NCBI GenBank assembly: GCA_041907145.1
Contig: JAYRHW010000290.1
Coordinates: forward strand, 1-25,847
Source of the DNA: JAFLCA01 sp041907145
GTDB lineage: Bacteria > Bdellovibrionota_C > UBA2361 > JAFLCA01
DNA length: 25,847 nt
Direction: 5' to 3'
Shown: in pieces, positions 15,081 through 21,142 of the stretch
How positions within the stretch are numbered: the stretch's first letter is position 1
Layout of the letters: the number at the start of each line of letters is the position of its first letter
Position numbers and translations under genes: made by a program
Notes under the pieces: generated by a model
What the model saw: the letters and a program-made list of their open reading frames with translations, nothing else
What the model was told of the DNA's origin: nothing
Database searches by the model: none

Positions 15081-16292
15081 CTATGCTGGTACGCTGGCCA
15101 GATACAGCTCTCCGTCCAAATTCTGCACTTCGCAGCGCTGCATTCCCGCAGGAAGCAGAATAACGCTGCCCTTGGAGATTTCCATTTGTCCTGTCGGAGC
15201 TTTTAGTACGGCGTTACCCGCTATGCAAAGCAAAATGGCGACCGAGTCGAGGGTTACCTCGAAAATTCCAGCGTGCGAGAGTTTCTCCACAGAAAACTCC
15301 TGAGCAGCGGGACAGAACCGCTCACGTCCAGGTTGTTCGCCAACTATTCGGCCGGTCAGTAAGGTAGGGGCAGACACCGAATAGTCGATAAGCTTGAATA
15401 ACGCGGGCAGATCTTGGAATTTCTCGGTGAGCCCAGCGCGCACGACGTTGTCGGAATTCGCCATACACTCGATGATGTCGCCACTCAGGTATGCATGCGG
15501 GACTTGGGTGCCGGTGAAGAGAGCCTGTCCTGTCGGAATGGTGCTCAGGTGCATTAGAAAAAAGCACCAAACGCCGCGGTCTTCGGCGCCAAACAACTCA
15601 AGTGCCTTGAGGAACCAAATCTCATCAGCAGCACGTTTGGAGCGATGTCCTATCTGCATGGCAACTTCTCTAGCAGCCGCTGCTCTTGCTGAGGTTTCGG
15701 CGCTGAGTACAGTCTCAAAAATATCTCGAGAGGAGGATCGCTTCGACCTCGGTACAAGCGAGCCAATGGCCGGATATTTATTTAGTGTTACGCTGAGCTC
15801 AGCCAATGGTCTGACTCCGTAAAGCAATTCAATCGGTGTAACCGCAATCGCTATTTCAGGCTTATGGTTCTCATCCGGATACTCCTTGGGGTTCAGTGCA
15901 TGGAGTTTTCTGGCTTCCTCCTTGCTGGGATGGAGCTGAATTGAAAGCGGTCGAGCCACCGAGAGTACTTTGAAGAGAAAGGGGATTGCTCCCCAGCGCT
16001 TGGCTGTAGTGGAGCCTAGTATCGAGACGGTATTAGACCTTACCAGATCGTCAAGCTGTTGATCCTTTTCCTCGACTCGGACCGTCGATGGCGCCTTTGG
16101 ATGTGCGCCAATCCAAAGCTCGGCATAGGGCTGGTTGCCATCGGACTGGTTGCACAGCTCAGCGACAAGCGAACTAACGGCGGGCTTGCCCCAGGCATAG
16201 TGCTGGGGGTAGCAGGTCAATCGGTATGGCTTAGGTTCAAACACAGACAAGGCCGGAAATGGGTTGAAGCGCCGCAGGTAGCAATTCATCAT
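15081..16292 (-). CDS. manA: Type I mannose-6-phosphate isomerase
   Basis: This 403-residue zinc enzyme interconverts mannose-6-phosphate and fructose-6-phosphate. The metal ligands are visible: Q119 and H121 in IQLHPSKEEA, E146 in NHKPEIAIA, and H266 in VPHAYLSGDIIECMANSDNVVRAGLTEKFQD. R285 in the last motif is the catalytic arginine. YPQHYAWGKP near the N-terminus is the usual family opening. The 22 or so residues before it are extra, and the ribosome binding site for either of the two adjacent ATG codons is weak, so the true start may be internal (for example a GTG about 16 codons on). It converges on the ROK kinase with no terminator between. It would connect mannose and fructose phosphates for the sugar genes next to it. 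Confidence 0.93.
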   Translation of the reverse strand: MMNCYLRRFNPFPALSVFEPKPYRLTCYPQHYAWGKPAVSSLVAELCNQSDGNQPYAELWIGAHPKAPSTVRVEEKDQQLDDLVRSNTVSILGSTTAKRWGAIPFLFKVLSVARPLSIQLHPSKEEARKLHALNPKEYPDENHKPEIAIAVTPIELLYGVRPLAELSVTLNKYPAIGSLVPRSKRSSSRDIFETVLSAETSARAAAAREVAMQIGHRSKRAADEIWFLKALELFGAEDRGVWCFFLMHLSTIPTGQALFTGTQVPHAYLSGDIIECMANSDNVVRAGLTEKFQDLPALFKLIDYSVSAPTLLTGRIVGEQPGRERFCPAAQEFSVEKLSHAGIFEVTLDSVAILLCIAGNAVLKAPTGQMEISKGSVILLPAGMQRCEVQNLDGELYLASVPA

Positions 16293-16323
16293 ATCCGGCT
16301 GCGGTAGGGTATGGGAGGTGCAA

Positions 16324-16343
16324 AATTGCTATCCTTGGCAATT
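16324..16343. repeat. Short inverted repeat upstream of manA
   Basis: AATTGC and GCAATT are perfect 6-bp arms around an 8-base spacer, about 32 bases upstream of the manA start on the minus strand. It has the shape of an operator but no regulator can be named. Confidence 0.25.
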
Positions 16344-16393
16344 AGTTAGGTATGGGCGACAGGTGAGGGGGATGATCGGTATTTTGGGCAGCC

Positions 16394-16448
16394 GATCAAG
16401 ACAGCCTCGGCAGCAGCCCTCCCGTGAAAAATTTGATTAAGACAGCCT
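16394..16448 (+). repeat. 14-base direct repeat overlapping the lipoprotein promoter
   Basis: A 14-base word starting GATCAAGACAG (16394-16407) recurs with one mismatch at 16435-16448. The copies start 41 bp apart, about four helical turns. The second copy overlaps the -35 hexamer and spacer of the predicted promoter, so paired binding of a regulator on one face of the helix is plausible. Confidence 0.45.
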
Positions 16449-16460
16449 TCACGTTAAAAT
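16433..16460 (+). promoter_or_regulatory. Candidate sigma-70-type promoter for the structured leader and lipoprotein
   Basis: TTGATT (16433-16438), a 16-bp spacer and TAAAAT (16455-16460) give a good -10 and a moderate -35. Transcription would start near 16467, about 280 bases before the lipoprotein start codon, so the transcript would carry a long leader. Confidence 0.5.
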
Positions 16461-16466
16461 ACTAGG

Positions 16467-16747
16467 ATCGGCCAGATAAACCACTCTCCCCCCGCCGGTT
16501 CTATTCTGTGGCCTGCTCCGACTCTTCGGAGTACCTCGCTGTTTCATCAATTGGGTAGACGCATGCTGCCTGTTAAGGCTTGAGGAGATCTATCCTCACG
16601 CCTTGTCAGGCAGGTCTCGCAATTCGGTTTTTTACTTTCCGAATGCAGCTCGTGTGCTCGCCTTTCATGCATGGTGCATGTTGGCGTGTGCAGCCTGAGG
16701 TCTTGGCAAGGACAGGCATAGCCCTGTGGATCATGAGGAGAATAATC
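16467..16747 (+). ncRNA. Structured 5' leader or small RNA, no known family recognised
   Basis: This non-coding stretch contains a series of strong hairpins. CTCCGA/TCGGAG with loop CTCT lies at 16516-16531. A long stem at 16566-16613 has arms CTGCCTG/CAGGCAG, AAGGC/GCCTT and GAGG/CCTC separated by small symmetric internal loops. A bulged stem TTCGG/CCGAA follows at about 16622-16642. CGCC-CATGCA/TGCATG-GGCG spans 16659-16686. Near 16694-16728, GCCTG/CAGGC competes with ACAGG/CCTGT for the same bases. I see none of the conserved blocks of RNase P RNA, tmRNA, SRP RNA or the common riboswitches. The last element ends shortly before the GAGGAG ribosome binding site of the lipoprotein gene, so a cis-acting role is possible. 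Part of this stretch is in frame with the lipoprotein but lacks a plausible start. Confidence 0.5.
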
Positions 16748-17383
16748 ATGATTCGAAAGTGTTGGTTTCAATTTCTGGTGGGCGCGGCGTTGCTCTCCAC
16801 GCTTACGGGCTGTCCGCACAGTCCGCTCGAGGACTCGATCAACGGACTCACCGGCGCGGTCGGCGATCTCAGTGACCAAGTCGCGAACCTGCCGCCTCCC
16901 GTCGACGTGACTGTGAACAACACGGTCCAGGGCGGAAGTGGCGGCAGCGGCGGCTCGGGTGGCTCCGGCGGATCAGGCGGCAACGGTGGAACGGTCAACA
17001 ATCCTCCGCCTGCATCCCAGCCAACTGGCGACCAGGCTCAGGAGCGTCCTGATCTTCCGGCGGGGCTCATCGCTTGGATCAACGAAGGTGTTTCCGGAGT
17101 GAACTGGACGTTGACGCTCGGCGTGTGGAACAACGGCTTTACTGCTGGGTACACTCCTCCGACAGGCTGGACGGCGTCGACGACCTTCACGCTGACGCTT
17201 CTCTCGAATTCGGGAGATGCATCACAGATTGAAGTCGCAAGCGCGTCCGGGATTGCAGCTGCGTACACGCTCGATCCCGCGATCTACAACCAGGCTGCTG
17301 GCTGTATTGCTGCGTCACTCACGCTTACCTTCACGGAAACTGGTCAGCAGGAGACGTACGCGATTCAAGGCGGCTGCCGCTAA
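16748..17383 (+). CDS. Lipoprotein with a Gly/Ser repeat linker, unknown function
   Basis: This 211-residue protein has a short lipoprotein signal peptide, MIRKCWFQFL through LLSTLTGC, with the lipidated cysteine at 22. A short helical segment containing LTGAVGDLSDQVANL follows, then a low-complexity run of GGS units at about 60-77, then an Asn/Pro spacer, and a C-terminal domain of about 110 residues rich in Thr, Ser and aromatic residues with two cysteines. The last part looks like a beta-sandwich, but I recognise no family. I chose the ATG at 16748 because of GAGGAG 8 bases upstream; the longer frame from 16580 would start inside a hairpin. The codon usage, with many GGC and ACG codons, is more GC-rich than in neighbouring genes. 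Confidence 0.8.
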   Translation: MIRKCWFQFLVGAALLSTLTGCPHSPLEDSINGLTGAVGDLSDQVANLPPPVDVTVNNTVQGGSGGSGGSGGSGGSGGNGGTVNNPPPASQPTGDQAQERPDLPAGLIAWINEGVSGVNWTLTLGVWNNGFTAGYTPPTGWTASTTFTLTLLSNSGDASQIEVASASGIAAAYTLDPAIYNQAAGCIAASLTLTFTETGQQETYAIQGGCR

Positions 17384-17416
17384 ACCGCGGATAGTCACCA
17401 TTGATTGATGGGGCAC

Positions 17417-17463
17417 GGATGCGGAGTGTGGGCATTTGCTCCCTCCGCATCCGCTGCATTTTT
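17417..17463 (+). terminator. Rho-independent terminator after the lipoprotein gene
   Basis: A perfect 10-bp stem GGATGCGGAG/CTCCGCATCC with a 16-base loop is followed within 6 bases by five T. It starts 33 bases after the lipoprotein stop codon. Confidence 0.8.
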
Positions 17464-17522
17464 CAAGGTTCTTACGCGAGACCTGTCCTGACAAGTTCCT
17501 TAGTCCCCATTCCCTGGGGCGA

Positions 17523-17552
17523 TTGCTCATCTCAGTCCAGCGGGGTTACAAT
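17523..17552 (+). promoter_or_regulatory. Candidate leaderless promoter of the DCC-family gene
   Basis: TTGCTC (17523-17528), an 18-bp spacer and TACAAT (17547-17552) lie 7 bases before the ATG at 17560. The gene has no clear Shine-Dalgarno sequence, so the mRNA may begin at or next to the start codon. The -35 is identical to that of the hydroxyacid dehydrogenase promoter. Confidence 0.5.
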
Positions 17553-17559
17553 ATAGAGA

Positions 17560-17982
17560 ATGACACCCGCTCCAGCGCAAGCTCAGTTTCTCATCCTCTA
17601 TGACGGGGTCTGCGCTCTCTGCAACGGGTGGGTAAAATTTGTGCTGCGGTTCGACCGTAATGAAAAATTCCAGTTTGCCGCCTTACAGTCCGAATATGCG
17701 AGGGGCACCCTGGCGCGCCGTAATGTTTCGATCCCCGAGCTGAGTTCCATTGTATTGGTTTTACCGAACGAGGTGTACACCCGCTCTGACGCTGCCTTGT
17801 CCATTCTCGCTGAGTTGAGCTTCCCCTGGTCAATCTTTGTGACCCTGAAGATTATCCCCCGCTTTCTTCGTGATGCCGTTTACAACTTCGTGGCCGCGAT
17901 TCGCTATCCTGTGTTTGGGAAGTACGACGTCTGCCCAATCCCGGCACCCGAGGTACGAAAGCGATTCCTAGATCAAAAGTAG
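17560..17982 (+). CDS. DCC-family (DUF393) thiol-disulfide oxidoreductase-like protein
   Basis: This 140-residue protein carries the family signature YDGVCALC (Y14, D15, C18, C21) after a short N-terminal tail. It continues through NGWVKFVLRFDRNEKFQFAALQS and ends with YPVFGKYDVCPIPAPEVRKRF, the usual C-terminal pattern. The family is thioredoxin-like and predicted to carry out redox chemistry through the CxxC pair, but its substrates are not established. The length is typical and there is no signal peptide, so it should be cytoplasmic. It is a lone gene between two terminators. It lacks a clear ribosome binding site and may be translated from a leaderless mRNA. Confidence 0.92.
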   Translation: MTPAPAQAQFLILYDGVCALCNGWVKFVLRFDRNEKFQFAALQSEYARGTLARRNVSIPELSSIVLVLPNEVYTRSDAALSILAELSFPWSIFVTLKIIPRFLRDAVYNFVAAIRYPVFGKYDVCPIPAPEVRKRFLDQK

Positions 17983-18000
17983 GGACGATCCTATTTTTTT
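17980..18000 (+). terminator. Short terminator overlapping the DCC-gene stop codon
   Basis: TAGGG pairs with TCCTA (one G-T pair) around an ACGA loop and is followed directly by seven T. The stem is weak, but the T tract and its position at the stop codon support termination. Confidence 0.45.
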
Positions 18001-18128
18001 ACGGTCAATTCTTGATGGGTTTTGCTGACCAGCCCCATAACTCGCTCGGCGCAGTCCCCGCCGTAGCGACTAGGCGACTGGATAGGAACCCTCGTCATTT
18101 TAGTAAGTTCAAAACCCTGTATCTTGAC

Positions 18129-18146
18129 CTATGCCATTGAGCATAG
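18129..18146. promoter_or_regulatory. Operator-like dyad before the small secreted protein
   Basis: CTATGC and GCATAG form a perfect 6-bp dyad with a 6-base spacer. It adjoins a TTGACC at 18124-18129 that could be a -35 element, though no good -10 is seen at the right distance. The dyad is factual; the promoter is doubtful. Confidence 0.3.
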
Positions 18147-18180
18147 TAGTTTCCGCCCAAAAGTTGCTTAGAGGATATTT

Positions 18181-18702
18181 ATGCACTCGTTTTCCGCGAA
18201 AATTCTCGTATGCCTTGTAGCGCTAGCCCCAATGTTGGGACTGTCCAGCAGTGCCCAGGCCCAGGACGCCTTTGCGTCTTGTCAGCTTCAGGACCGAGCG
18301 AACGATACGATTGATGGTCGGTTTATCTTCAAGAAGTCTGGGAATCATTTCCCCGGCAATGGAGTGGTCGTTGTCCCACGATGCTACTATAACGGCTCAC
18401 GAGGCGGCTCGCCGGTACGAGTCGAACTGTATACAGGTGATGGTTCGGTTAAATTGGAGCGCGCATCATTAAAGTCAACCGGCAACTGTGCTGGAAATTC
18501 CGAATGCTTCTTTGCTTCTAGTTTTCTCACCCGAAGAAACGGAGCCTTCTATAAGCGCCGTTATGGTTCTATTCGTGTTCGAATTGCGCCGCTGGCGGGT
18601 GTTACTAATCTCCGCTGCAATTACTGCTCATACTATCAGATCAACGATCCATCAAAGCGCGCGGCCTTCCGTCCGCCGGTTGTAGTGAAGCCCTCCCGGT
18701 AG
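18181..18702 (+). CDS. Small secreted protein of unknown function
   Basis: This 173-residue protein has a standard signal peptide with hydrophobic core LVCLVALAPMLGL and cleavage after AQA near residue 27. The mature part is basic at its C-terminus and contains six cysteines (SCQL, RCYY, NCAGNSEC, RCNYC), so disulfides outside the cytoplasm are likely. Many Tyr, Arg and Val residues in alternating patterns suggest a beta-rich fold. I recognise no family. The start has AGAGGAT about 6 bases upstream. It is an isolated gene convergent with the MazG-like gene, with only 42 bases between the stop codons and no obvious terminator there. Confidence 0.75.
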   Translation: MHSFSAKILVCLVALAPMLGLSSSAQAQDAFASCQLQDRANDTIDGRFIFKKSGNHFPGNGVVVVPRCYYNGSRGGSPVRVELYTGDGSVKLERASLKSTGNCAGNSECFFASSFLTRRNGAFYKRRYGSIRVRIAPLAGVTNLRCNYCSYYQINDPSKRAAFRPPVVVKPSR

Positions 18703-18744
18703 CCGCACCCAGGAGAATAGTGATCCTGCAGGTCAGGGTCGCTA

Positions 18745-19095
18745 CTAGTTGTCCAGTTTTGTGTATTTAGCGTGGGAGCCTTTTGCTTTTTCAACGGGAT
18801 ATTTGGCCTCATTAAGAGCCATCTTGCGCGCCGAAGCAGCGCCCAAATCGATGCCGCATTCATTTGCCAAGAGCAGCACCCAGTAAAGAATGTCAGCCAG
18901 CTCGGCTCCGATTTCTTCACGATCCTTTTCAATCATCGCCTGAATTTCTGCCTCTGACTTCCAAAGGAATAATTCTTGTAGCTCCGAAACCTCGATATTC
19001 AAGGCAAGCAGCATGTCCTTTGGAGTATGAAATTGCTTCCAATCACGGGCATTGCGAAATGCCAAAATGCGCTCAGTGATATCCTTCAAGGTCAC
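18745..19095 (-). CDS. MazG-like nucleotide pyrophosphohydrolase
   Basis: This 116-residue all-alpha NTP pyrophosphatase hydrolyses a nucleoside triphosphate to the monophosphate and pyrophosphate, a house-cleaning role. The metal site of the family is present as ExxE at E35/E38 (NIEVSELQELF) and ExxD at E65/D68 (GAELADILYW). HTPKDMLLAL, KYPVEKAKG and the short length match the dCTPase or RS21-C6 type rather than full-length MazG. The GTG start overlaps the stop codon of lgt by four bases (GTGA), so the two genes are translationally coupled. Coupling with lgt is a transcription arrangement and does not by itself suggest a shared function. Confidence 0.92.
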   Translation of the reverse strand: MTLKDITERILAFRNARDWKQFHTPKDMLLALNIEVSELQELFLWKSEAEIQAMIEKDREEIGAELADILYWVLLLANECGIDLGAASARKMALNEAKYPVEKAKGSHAKYTKLDN

Positions 19096-20156
19096 GCTGC
19101 TCCTTCTCCTCGGTGACTAGCCCAACCTCCCAGTTTTTCTGCTGCGCGGCGACTCCATAGAATTAGGGCCGAAACGCCCAGCAAAAGCATGCCGAGGCTC
19201 AGCCATTGTCCACGCGTAAGCCCGAAGAGTTGATAGCCAATGTGGGCATCCGGCATCCGGAACTGTTCGCCGATGATTCTGACCAAGGAGTACAGAACGA
19301 AGAACCAACCGGCGATCACTCCCGGCTTTTGGGGCTTGCGCCAGATAAAACTCAGCGTAACGAATAGAAAGAGCCCCTCGAGCAAAGCCTCATAAAGTTG
19401 AGAGGGGTGTCGAGCCAGAAGAATTGGTTTGAGAGCTTCCTGTACCGCTGTGTTCCCTCCCTGCACTGCGTCGATGATACGCACCAGAGTCCCCTGAATA
19501 TTCCACCAGTTTCCCGGGTTTGGCGGCGTGTTGCCAATCCAGTTCCACCAGGTCGACTCGGAAATCCCCAGCTTGTTTACTACCGAAGCCAGCGCTGAGA
19601 GGCGCTCCGGATCGCGGTTTGGCCACAATAAAATGTCCTGGGGAAATTTGACGGCCCAGGGAACTGCCGATTCAATAGGCCTGCCGACAAGCTCACCGTT
19701 AATGAAGTTGGCGATTCTTCCGAAGAATATGCCCGCTGTTCCGCCCAAGGTCGTAATATCGAACAAGTGTAGCGACGAAACCTTATGCTTTCTTGCGTAC
19801 AGTATGCAGGCCACGATTATGCCGATTATGCCGCCATGACTTGCCATCCCGCCTTCGTTGATCGCTAGAACACCCCAAAACGGGACTGACGATGTGAACT
19901 TCAAGAAGAGTTCGGGACTGTAAAAGAAGCAATAGCCCAAACGGCCGCCAATAATCGTGCCTAAAGCCACATTAAACACGAAATCTCCAGCCTGTTCCAC
20001 GTTGAGCTGGGAGAGATGCCGCTGGGCTAGCCGCCGAATTATCCAGTACCCAATGAGGAATCCCGCCACGTAGGCCAGTCCGTACCAGCGAATGCCTATG
20101 TTGCCGCTGAAGTGAATGGCGAACGGGTTAAGGGTGTGCAGGTAGGCGTCGTACAT
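19092..20156 (-). CDS. lgt: Prolipoprotein diacylglyceryl transferase
   Basis: This inner-membrane enzyme transfers diacylglycerol from phosphatidylglycerol to the lipobox cysteine of prolipoproteins, the first step of lipoprotein maturation. Family motifs are IRWYGLAYVAGF, GGRLGYCFFY, the essential histidine in ASHGGIIG (H107), GRIANFINGELVGRP (R147 to R159), RHPSQLYEALLEG (249-261) and the C-terminal VRIIGEQFRMPDAHIG. The protein is 354 residues, longer than most homologues, mainly because of an insertion at about 172-247 between AVPWAVKFP and RHPSQLYEA. That insertion contains a Trp/Asn/Pro-rich stretch and would lie in the periplasmic loop. The window encodes at least two lipoproteins (MlaA and the Gly/Ser one) that would need this enzyme. 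Confidence 0.97.
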   Translation of the reverse strand: MYDAYLHTLNPFAIHFSGNIGIRWYGLAYVAGFLIGYWIIRRLAQRHLSQLNVEQAGDFVFNVALGTIIGGRLGYCFFYSPELFLKFTSSVPFWGVLAINEGGMASHGGIIGIIVACILYARKHKVSSLHLFDITTLGGTAGIFFGRIANFINGELVGRPIESAVPWAVKFPQDILLWPNRDPERLSALASVVNKLGISESTWWNWIGNTPPNPGNWWNIQGTLVRIIDAVQGGNTAVQEALKPILLARHPSQLYEALLEGLFLFVTLSFIWRKPQKPGVIAGWFFVLYSLVRIIGEQFRMPDAHIGYQLFGLTRGQWLSLGMLLLGVSALILWSRRAAEKLGGWASHRGEGAA

Positions 20157-20178
20157 AGAAAAGCGTCAAAGCATTGGC

Positions 20179-20208
20179 AGTTTAGCGCCGTGCTTGCCGA
20201 GCTGTCAA
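20179..20208 (-). promoter_or_regulatory. Sigma-70-type promoter of lgt-mazG
   Basis: On the minus strand there is a perfect TTGACA (20208-20203), an 18-bp spacer and TAAACT (20184-20179). Transcription would start near 20172, about 16 bases before the lgt ATG. It matches the sodB promoter in -35 and spacing. Confidence 0.6.
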
Positions 20209-20251
20209 AGTATAAGCCTTTGATTTTACCGGACTTGCTCGCAGGGCATCC

Positions 20252-20267
20252 TGGCATATGGCTTGCT
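20252..20267 (+). promoter_or_regulatory. Sigma-54 (RpoN) promoter of the flagellar operon
   Basis: TGGCATATGGCTTGCT has the invariant GG (20253-20254) and GC (20265-20266) exactly 10 bases apart, and otherwise matches TGGCAYRNNNNTTGCW at all defined positions. Transcription should start near 20278, just before the AAGGAG of motA at 20292-20297. Sigma-54 control implies an enhancer-binding activator; no clear activator site is recognisable upstream. Confidence 0.85.
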
Positions 20268-20305
20268 CTCTGAACTTGATTGGATTTCTTTAAGGAGCCT
20301 CCTGC

Positions 20306-21142
20306 ATGTTTGATATGCGAACCAGCCCGGCATGGATGAACACCTGGGCCACCAAGACCGGAGATAGGGAAATTGATCGCGGGATTGTTGCGGGACTTGC
20401 GATATCAACGGTGCTATTGACCATTGGAATTCTGGCAAGCGGTCGTAGCCTAACCTTTCTTGATCCCTCGAGTATCCTGATTGTCTTTGGGGGTACGATT
20501 GGCGCGACTTTCGTGCATTTCTCCTCGGCGGACTTACGCTGGGCTTGGGTTGAACTCAAGGAAGTCCTCTTCACCAAAAATACGGCTCCGACCGAACGGA
20601 TAGCTCTGCTGGTGCAATTTGCGCAGGATCTCAAGCGTAATGGCCCCTTGACCCTGGAGCGCGAAGCGCAAACGACTGGCGACCGCTTTCTGCGCAAGGC
20701 GTTAGAACTGACCGTCGATGGTCAATCAGAAGAAGATATTCGCCGCATCTTGGAGACGGAGATTCGCAGCCTTGGGGAGCGTTCCTGGCGCGCCGTACAA
20801 GTATTTCAGACCATGGGAAGCTATGCCCCGGCGATGGGGCTTATCGGTACCCTCATCGGACTCATCCATATGCTGGGGACTCTTGATAATCCTTCGGCAG
20901 TGGGACCCGCGATGGCAGTCGCGTTGATAACTACTTTCTATGGCGCGGTGTTGGCCAACCTGTTTTTTCTGCCGGTTGCAGGCAAAATCAAGAATCGCAG
21001 CGAGGAGGAAGCAGTGCTCAAGGCTATTACAGTCGAGGGCGCAGTCAGTCTGAGGCGGGAGGAGAACTCTATAGTGCTCGAACAGCGCCTACAGAGCTTC
21101 ATACCGCTCAATCCGCACCATGAAAGCAGTAGGTGGCGATGA
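20306..21142 (+). CDS. motA: Flagellar motor stator protein MotA/PomA
   Basis: This 278-residue inner-membrane stator subunit couples ion flow to rotor torque. Helix one is RGIVAGLAISTVLLTIGILASG and helix two SSILIVFGGTIGATFVHF. The cytoplasmic loop carries the charged residues that touch FliG. The signature GSYAPAMGLIGTLIGLIHMLGTLDNPSAVGPAMAVALITTFYGAVLANLFFLPVAGKIKNR includes the two conserved prolines of helices three and four. It has an N-terminal extension of about 20 residues. The start has AAGGAG 8 bases upstream. Its stop overlaps the start of the next gene (ATGA). The ion, proton or sodium, cannot be decided from sequence alone. Confidence 0.95.
   Translation: MFDMRTSPAWMNTWATKTGDREIDRGIVAGLAISTVLLTIGILASGRSLTFLDPSSILIVFGGTIGATFVHFSSADLRWAWVELKEVLFTKNTAPTERIALLVQFAQDLKRNGPLTLEREAQTTGDRFLRKALELTVDGQSEEDIRRILETEIRSLGERSWRAVQVFQTMGSYAPAMGLIGTLIGLIHMLGTLDNPSAVGPAMAVALITTFYGAVLANLFFLPVAGKIKNRSEEEAVLKAITVEGAVSLRREENSIVLEQRLQSFIPLNPHHESSRWR

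Noticed and set aside
16580..16747. N-terminal extension of the lipoprotein frame
   Set aside because: It would begin inside a strong hairpin without a ribosome binding site, and would bury the lipoprotein signal peptide internally.
16467..16747. RNase P RNA, tmRNA, SRP RNA or a known riboswitch in the structured leader
   Set aside because: The conserved sequence blocks of these RNAs are absent on both strands.
20165..20210. Two GTCAAAG words 39 bp apart upstream of the sigma-54 promoter, considered as activator sites
   Set aside because: The second copy is the reverse of the perfect TTGACA of the lgt promoter, and the pair does not match any sigma-54 activator site I know.
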